DNA from: Nematostella vectensis
Lineage: Eukaryota > Cnidaria > Anthozoa > Actiniaria > Edwardsiidae
Assembly: GCF_932526225.1 (NCBI RefSeq)
Contig: NC_064041.1
Span: 9,594,813-9,654,812, forward strand
Direction of reading: 5' to 3'
Length of the DNA: 60,000 nt
Both the position numbers and the translations under genes were made by a program. A model generated the notes under the pieces. The model was not told the DNA's origin and searched no databases. It saw only the letters and a program-made list of their open reading frames with translations. Shown here piece by piece: positions 40,401 to 49,400 of this stretch; position 1 is the first letter of the stretch, and the number at the start of each line of letters is the position of its first letter.

Positions 40401-43400
40401 AAGCGACAAATGTAGCGGAGATTTTGTCAAGGTTAGACAGTTATCATTATATGTATCAGACAGAGATAAAATCTGTCAGCAATTGCTAGCCAGCTAATGC
40501 AAATACTATAAACGTACAGTGCTACCACCCTTATAAGGAGTAGGTATTAGCATGAGCGTAAGTGAAGCAGTACAAAAAAATGTTTCTCCTCGTCTTCTTG
40601 GTATTAGAAAAATGGTAACTAGATAGCATAAGCAATTCATTCTAGACACAGTTCGTGACACAGGGTCTGGATGGGGTTAACCGACAAGCGACAAACGGCT
40701 TAAAAAGTAACTGACTACCGACAAAATATGAAAAAAAAAAGTGACTAAAGACAAAAATATTTGCCGACTACCGACATTTTATTATTTTCGCTAACCATGA
40801 CGGACTTGGACTTGACGTTTCCATTAAGCTCATTTCACATCAAATAAGGCGGGAAATTCCCCAAATTACTTAGTGAGTAATATCAAACAAAACATTAAAT
40901 GCAACTTTTTGTAAATCATCATTGAAATTTGAGGTTTTCGTCCCTGAGCCCATACATAGCGCAAGGGCAATCAAGAAATAAAATTGTCTTAAAAAGCCAA
41001 AATCAGGGTATGTGCATTTCGGCCACTCATTTTTTGCGTTTTTAAAAGGGAAAATCAGTACGGAATGCAAGGAACTGATGGCCATTGTAAGAAATTGTAT
41101 CTTCTTTCTCCATCTCTTCGAAGTGCGCATGTTCAGGGTTTTTCCGTCATGTCTTTCCGGTATGTTTACTCTTTACTTCCCTCCTCAATCTATTAAAATT
41201 CGGTCATTTCAGAATCTGCACTATATATTTCCTGTTACATCAAACTTTTCAGTCAATTATTAATCCAAAATAAATTTATTACAAATAAGTTATTAATTAC
41301 TAATCAATCTTAAATAATGCTTGATCTTGTTTATACATGAAATCTGGTACAAGAGCGAATACAAGCTTAGATTCACCGACTATCGACAGAGACCGATAAT
41401 TCTTACCGACCACCGACAAATTATGGAAATTTTAACTGACTACCGACATGTATGTGATACTAATGCTATACTTCTCTCTCATAATTTTACCAGGTCATGG
41501 ACGGTGAATGCGGTAACTTCCGGTCGGAAACTCTCTTTTGCGGGCAGGATCAGCCAGCACCCTTCATCTCGACCGGAAACAACATGTGCGTCAAGTTTTT
41601 TTCAGACGAGTCGCAGTCGGGACAGGGATTCAAGGCGTCATTCAGTGCTATAAATAGACCGTCAAACCCTGGAGGTGCGAGGGCTTGCCAACATATGTGA
41701 ATGATTGTGAATGTTCTACAGTGGTAACTTTTTGGGAGACTAGCCACTAACCGACATGCAATCCTCTTCCCAGCGGCCATTGTACAAAATATTAAAGACG
41801 AGGTTCCGGTATAAAACGAAAAGCTCCTCCCGCCCCCGGGCTCGAATTTGCAATTATAATCAGAACACTGCAACGCTAGCAGTCACAAATTATAAGCCTC
41901 CTGTAAAATTGCTTATCTCTGAGCCTCAGTCGGCTGGAATAAAACTATTTTTGCACAGGTAACATGACAGTTGTGTAAAGTTATTGTTAGATTAGTTATT
42001 TGCTGTCCTCTCACGTTTTCGGTGCAAAATTTTAAATTTCCCTCTATCCATAATCTAGCGCACCTGCAAAAATTATTCAGCGCGCACAGCTTGGTATAGC
42101 ATTATTTTACGGTAGATAGAAACATTTTCAGATGTACAGCTCTAGGAATGATATTTATTTTGGTTAGAATATGAAATTTGAATTTAGCATTCAGAGCAAT
42201 TGCCCTGTCATGTTCATTTACTCGTATGCGATAAGAAGTTATCATAGTTAGAAGAAATTTGGAGTAAATATTTCATAGTGACGTGTTGCGATCTCCTACC
42301 TAGAAAGATTTTTCCAATTACGATTTCAAAAACGGTATGTGGAATGTCGAAATTGGTCCATATGTTTTTCTGCTCTTCAACTTAACGATCTGGTTGCAAT
42401 TTGGTATTTCTTAGATCAATGCGGCGCAATCCTTACTGCTCCCATCGGACTGATTACGTCACCTAACTATCCTGAGTCGTATCCCGGCAACGAGCTCTGC
42501 AACATGACAATCAAGGTGGATAAGGGGCCAATCAAGGTGGCGTTCCAGTCATTCGATATCGGCACAGAAAACAAGTAAGCAGATGTTATGAGCTTTATTA
42601 TATTATGGCAACGACAGTTCGCGCGATCTGATTGGCTACAGTACTCATTCGGCATGACAATTCCGTATTGTCTACCAGAACCGCTAAAATACACTTTTAA
42701 GTGGTAAGCAGTTTTAGAATATTTAAAGAAATAATATATTATTACAATAATTAAAATATAATATTTATAAAAAAAATATTTTGAAATATTGAAATATTGG
42801 AATATCTATACATTGATTGGTGAGTATAATATGAAAGTCGATTAGAAAGTTGATTAGCTTATTGGTTTATATTTTTTTTGGTTATTCTATTAAATTGTTT
42901 TTTTGAATATTTTGTTGGCTGGTCCTTCATCCGGTAATGCTTTCATTTAGTTTTTTAACCAGTCTGTTGCACACGAGTTTACCCCCTTCTCCCTAAAAAC
43001 GAGGAGAATTCATATACTTTGAACATTTGAAAATTGCACTTCATGCCTCATATCTCGACATATCCATTAGAGAAAAAAAAAACTCTTTTTGATATGTTGG
43101 TTTACATATCATAAGGAACCTCTATGCAAAAATTCAAGCTTACCGAAGTTAACCAGACCTTATTTTAGGAAAACTTGCCTTTTTATGCACTGTCAAAGGC
43201 GCCTATTCATTATCCAGTATGTCTTTGCCTCCTTAAATATATGTTCTATTTTCCTCTAGCTGCGATGACGACTACCTGATGTTCCATGATAACACCGGTA
43301 CAACTCGCCGACTTTGCGGCGGCCAGATACCCGATGCATTCAGTACGGATTCAAATGAAATGAAGCTAAGCTTCCGAACAGGTCCACAAATCGGACGGAC

Positions 43401-46400
43401 AAAGTCTGGATTTGTGGCCACTTATACATCCGGCACCACCCCAGGTAAACAATGCAACCAGTACCCAATACTATCCGGAACGACAGAGCAAAAAAATGGC
43501 AAGTTTTCCCACAATAAGGTCTGGTTAACTTCGGTAAGCTTGAATTTTTGCTTAGATGTTCCTTATGTTATGTAAACCAACATATTAAAAAGTGTTTTTT
43601 TTTCTAATGGATTCGTCTTCGAGATATGAGGCTTGAAGTGCAATTTTCAAATGTTCAAAGTATGAATTCTCCTTCGTTTTTAGGGAGAAGTTGGGCTCTG
43701 ATCAGAAATTAAGCCAATTTTGCTCGCTAATATCTAAATTTCATATCTTCTAAATTTCTGTAAAATTTGGAATTAAGCTTTTTGTCAGAGGAACTCCTTG
43801 TATGCGAAATCTTGAGTTTATATTTTGAGAATTGGAAAATTTCTTGCCATTTTTTTGCTCTGTCGTCCGAAACTGTACCCATAGGCCATCAAGCACTAGT
43901 GGCAATAAATGGCCAAATGGTGATCTAACAGATATAATGCTGTAGGATGAGGGATGGGGGAGGGGTGGCTCTATGGATCAATCCATAAAAGACATTTTAG
44001 ATCATTTTACTATTAGACCGGAACTCTTCCATAGCTTTGGCCCAGTATATAAGAATGTAGCAAAAGAACGAAGGAGTATTTTTACAGGCTAACCCTTAGG
44101 CTTCCGTCAATTACAAGCCTTTAATCACAAAATTCAAAGGGGATTACTTACATACTCTTCATGGGAGGGAGGGGAGGGAGGGGAGAGGAAAGGGAGCTTT
44201 TGGCAGATTACGAACCTGGTTTTAATTAAACTCTAAACTGATTTTGGTGACATGCTTTCCTTACCTTGACACAGAGGAGCTGCGCAAGATATCTGAGAAT
44301 GCCGGCATCAAGACATTTACCAACAAGATGGACCAAGGACTGATGAACGTCCCGGTTGCTAAAAGTAAGATTTCGTTTAATATGTGTGGCATATAATTAT
44401 GGTAAATTATTATTATTATTATTTTGTATTCGTTGACAAGTGTCCGATGTGGACGTGAAATATTGCCCTTTAGGGCGGTAGCAGGGAGTGGAGCACTGGG
44501 GGGCACGTGCCCCTCCAATATTTTCTAGAATTACAAGCAAATGACCAGTAGGGGCGTGGCCGTGCCCCTAAATATTTTCTTAATATTTCTGTATTGTGTC
44601 CCCTAATATTTTGAGGTCTGCTACGACACTGTCCTTGGTTATGGTCGGGTTAAGACAAATTGTAAATTGTAAATCTATTGCTTCGGACAAGTAGATTACT
44701 CGGGTACTAAGGCATGCATAAGGACAGCTCAGGACCGTGCTCTGTACCATATCCACGCTAAAAAATGTATTGCCTGAAGCAGTATCTTTACTGTTAAGTG
44801 ACTTTGTTTTGGAATTTTTAAAAAAATCCAGACATTTGCATTTTACATGTAATCTATTTTAGACACTATTCCCAAGCCCCCGCAACCAGCAGTGGAGATG
44901 CCTCATGATATCGACGTCAATTTCAAACCGATCTCAAAAGTCGACAATCAGGATGGTAAGGTCACGTGATCGTAGAGTTGTTAGGCTGATAAATGTGAGA
45001 GCGGCTTGTAGAAATAATGATAATAAAAATGGTGATAGTAATGCTTTTGAGGATATGACGTGATGTAGTATTGCTAATAGTCTTGCAACTGTCATTTTTG
45101 TTTGTTTGTGGTAGTTGTTGGTGGTAATGAGATGATATATTGTGATGATGATAATGACGATGCTGGTGACGAAGTTGATGATGATGACGATGCTGATGAT
45201 AATGATGCTTGTGATGATCATGGCGATGATAATAATGATGGTGGTGATGATGATGATGATGACGATAATAGTGATGATGATGCTGATGATGATAGAAATT
45301 TATTGTTTTGTTAATCTTTCTGATTGTTTGTTTACTTTTCTATTTCTAGCCGCCAAATCCGAAGTAGAAGACGCCATTGACAGCATCACCAAGAGCAACG
45401 GTATGTAAACAACAAGATTTGACCATCTTAGATAGACCACCCTCAGTTACTGTTACTGATATCAAATTGGCGTTGAATCAATTTCCAGACAAATTCGAGG
45501 ACGCAGTCATCTCCTCTCCGACCCCAGTCAACAACAAATTGAAAGACGGTATGCGATTTATCCGTTTTTTTTCGCATTTCAGTTTTCTTTTCTCGTTTCT
45601 ATATTGTGATCTTGCTCATCCTTATGACTGCTAGTCATGTTCCTTAATTCGCATATCCACTGCTACATTAAACCGCCAACTTTTTACTGCTTTGGCTTGT
45701 AAACTTGTTTTTTTTTTTTTTTTCTTGTTTTCTGTGGCTTTTTTCCTCAATAATTATTTTCCACTTTAAAAGTGAACATTAGAGAAGCTGCTCTTCCTAT
45801 GACAGATTTCTTAGACGGCCTAATTGATCCCAGCCAAAGTAAAACTAGCAGCTTGTATTAATTTACATTAGAAATAACAATTACCTAAATGGGGATTTTT
45901 GGGACTTATATCGATGTATTCTGTCGATGTATTCTGGATATCGTAGTAAGTAGATTACACTAAATTAAGTTTTTACTGATTTTATACGGAAATTGTAGCA
46001 CTTTTTTACGTGAAGTATTTTGTTTCTGGACACACCATTTTCCCCCATAGCTCTTAAGTTGTTGGATGCGAGCGACGCTAGTGCTAGTGGGAGTGGTGTT
46101 ACCCCACCCGCCTCTTATAAGACATCCATAGTGAGTGGAGAAGGAGAGAAGAAGGCGGGTCAGTCGTCAGGATCCGTCACCAAGGTCATCCTCACACCAT
46201 CAGCATCAAACGATGGTAGGAAAAAACATGCAGTTATCACTACCTTTTTAGAGGGGCAATTCCCTTTTCCCACAATGTAGGGCATCATGGGGATATAAGT
46301 GTACATTAAACTGACTTTGTTTTTTTATCTCTTAAAGAACAAATTCTTGCTTTTATTCTGTTTAGTTTTATGTAATTTTCAGCTAGCTTTTCCAAGGGAA

Positions 46401-49400
46401 AATCCTCTAAAAATCGTTTAATCGCAATTAAATGTTCGGTGTTGAAAGCCAAATTGCGCTGCAATTGTTCTGTGGATCTGTCCCTTTTTCTGCGCCTTTG
46501 GTCTCTATCTGTACCAATTATCTCCGTGAAATTGTCCTGAAATTCGGGTCGCGTTTCTCGAGCATTCTTTTGTCTTAACAGCCAGTGGGAGTAAGCCACC
46601 AAGTAAAGCAGCGGAGGGCAAAGGCGAAGGTGAGTGAAACCATCAAAACCTTAAGGGATTATAAAGGGATTCTCGCTAGAGATAAAACGAGAGACGTGAC
46701 GATAAAATGTACTCGAAAAATTACACGAGCGTAGTGAGCTAAGGCCCCGTTCACACAGCGGTAGCAAAGCTGGTGAGACGCTGGCACAAAAATGACAGCC
46801 CTCTTTGAGTGGAGGTTCTGTGAAGTAGTTCCCCAACATTTTCCTTGTCCTTGGTTGGAGGTTCTGTGAAGTAGTTCCCCAACATTTTCCTTGTCCTTGG
46901 TTGGAGGTTCTGTGAAGTAGTTCCCCAACATTTTCCTTGTCCTTGGTTGGAGGTTCTGTGAAGTAGTTCCCCAACATTTTCCTTGTCCTTGGTTGGAGGT
47001 TCTGTGAAGTAGTTCCCCAACATTTTCCTTGTCCTTGGTTGGAGGTTCTGTGAAGTAGTTCCCCAACATTTTCCTTGTCCTTGGTTGGAGGTTCTGTGAA
47101 GTAGTTCCCCAACATTTTCCTTGTCTTGTGGTCAACCGTGCGTAGTGGTGCCAGCAGGGCAGTGGTTTCCATATGATCGCACAATATCGCAACCGATCGC
47201 ATTCTGGTCGCAAGGGGAAAAAATTAATCGGCGAAATTTTATTTGGCGGCCAAAAAAGCAAAAAAGTTCAATTTCTTCATTTTGAAAGTATCATATAATC
47301 CCCGGAATGGCCCCCAAAAATTACGATCAACAAAACCGATTGCTTTTATTTTTGGTATGTTTGGTATAGAAATAAGTGGTAGCTAAATAACAATGGTAAA
47401 AAAAATCCTTGCCCGCGTATGAATTTTTTTCAGGGGCGAATTTCAAAGTAGGTAAATAACAGTGACTGTAAATAAAAATAAGCCAATTTCTCGGAATTCT
47501 TCTTATAGATTTTAATAAAACTTCCTCTAAGTGTCGACAAAGGTCTGATGTACAATATCCGATAGCTTATTTATTAAAAATTTATCTGTAGCGAACAGCA
47601 CTTCGCGATTAGTGAATTTAACGGGTTCGCCGTTCCGTTGCCATAGAAACAGCAATGTAAACACGTGTTACATTTTTATAAAGTTCATCCCTAGCTACAT
47701 GACATGGCCAAATAGTTTGATGATCCGATCCCTGTAGCAGAAGATACGAGTTGTGATTGACAAGAAGGTTGGAGATTCGGGAAACTGTATCGAATCTCCT
47801 TAATCGCACAAGATCACACACCATCGCAAGGGGAGTTTCTTGCGATCGAGTGGAATCATATGGAAACAAGCCTTGATATTGGCGCTTAAACGGAGAAGAA
47901 GATTTGAGAAAATACAACTTTTTCTTCTTCTTCTCGTTGTTAATCCATGTGCCCAGGGGCGGATTTGAAAAAGTCACTTTACTTAAAGAAAATAAATGTC
48001 TTAATGTGCCTTCGCCTGCTTGACTTTGCTAAAGGGGCAAATCCGATTCAGCGTTAGATTTATATGACAACCAAGAACCATTGGATAAGTTAAACGCTGT
48101 CTATACGGCCATTATCCACCCTCTAATTTGAAATTCTGGATCCGCCCATGGTGCCTTTGGATCTCCAGAAATACGACGCTAGAAGTCTCACCTAATCTGC
48201 CCATGTGTTGCTTTCAAAGGTTTATAAAAACACACTCTCTTTGGGTCGTGTTAGGGGGGGAAGAAAATAATTTATCCTGCAAAGGATGCGTTTATGGGCC
48301 TAAACAAATGCAGACAACAAATTCAGAATTTAAATACTCCAGCAGACTAATTCCTGACTTTCCAAGTCCGAATAGCATAACAGCATGCTTTTAGTTGTTA
48401 GAGCACAACTATAGCAAAATCAAAAATCGATACATTAGCAGACCAATGCAGCAACAATTATCTTAAGGCATGTCTTGGAATGTTTGTAATGTTAACAACA
48501 CGTTCTGCAAGAGCTTGTGTGCATGATGTAACTGACCACTTTGTGCATGACAAACAGACGACGACGGTTCAGCGACATCCGACACAGAATCGAGTAGTGA
48601 CGAACAGACTTCCGACAGTAAACGAGGTATAATAAACGACTATGTTTTAAACCGTAAGGAAATATCAAATAAGTCAATACTATTATTAGCGTTATCTGAT
48701 AAAGTCGACCAGACTGTGCTCAGCGTGTTTGGTTAGAAAGGAGTTATTTTAAATTCTGCTAAAATGTCAAAACACCAGTTTCCTCTTTAATAGTATATTT
48801 ATCTTGAAGCATGTAGAACTACTATACAAGAATGGCAAACTGCTGTTAGCCGGTTCTCTGCAGCAAAAGCGGCAAAATGATAATATTAAAGGAGCCTTCA
48901 ATGAGGACTTACCCTTGCCACGCGCTCCTCATATCGCGTGTTCAACCCATACACGTCCTTCTTGACTTTGGCTAAAATGCCTTTTCCGCTTTCTAGTTAA
49001 ACTGTTGCAAGAAACTATCGATAACATCAAGAAGCAAGGGCTTTTGGAAGATGTTACCGGGTCAATTATCACCCGCGGTAAGCACGGCTTTAAGCAGCGC
49101 AGTGCGTAGTGTTATCAATGCATCCCTATGAAAGTTTAGATTTTTTTGGCATCTCGGTCTTCACTTAATGAGTGTTAAAGTATATATCATTACGTCTTGT
49201 CACAACTCGGAGTAAAAGAGGCTCATCTCTAGGTTATTAGAGCATTTTTTTAGGATCTCGAATTCTATTAGGTTTTATGTTATTCTTAATCTAACAATAG
49301 AGACATAAAACATCGAAATCATAAACTTTATCTGATAATGTTCTTCTTGTGGTAAACAACTTATAGTGCTTTTCTATCATTATGGAAAATATTCTATTTT

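Noticed and set aside
45102-45314. Asp-rich 70-residue ORF
   Set aside because: GAT microsatellite in ADAMTS intron 26.
46651-47261. 183- and 200-residue minus ORFs
   Set aside because: By-products of the 46-bp minisatellite, open in all three minus frames, within an intron of the ADAMTS gene.
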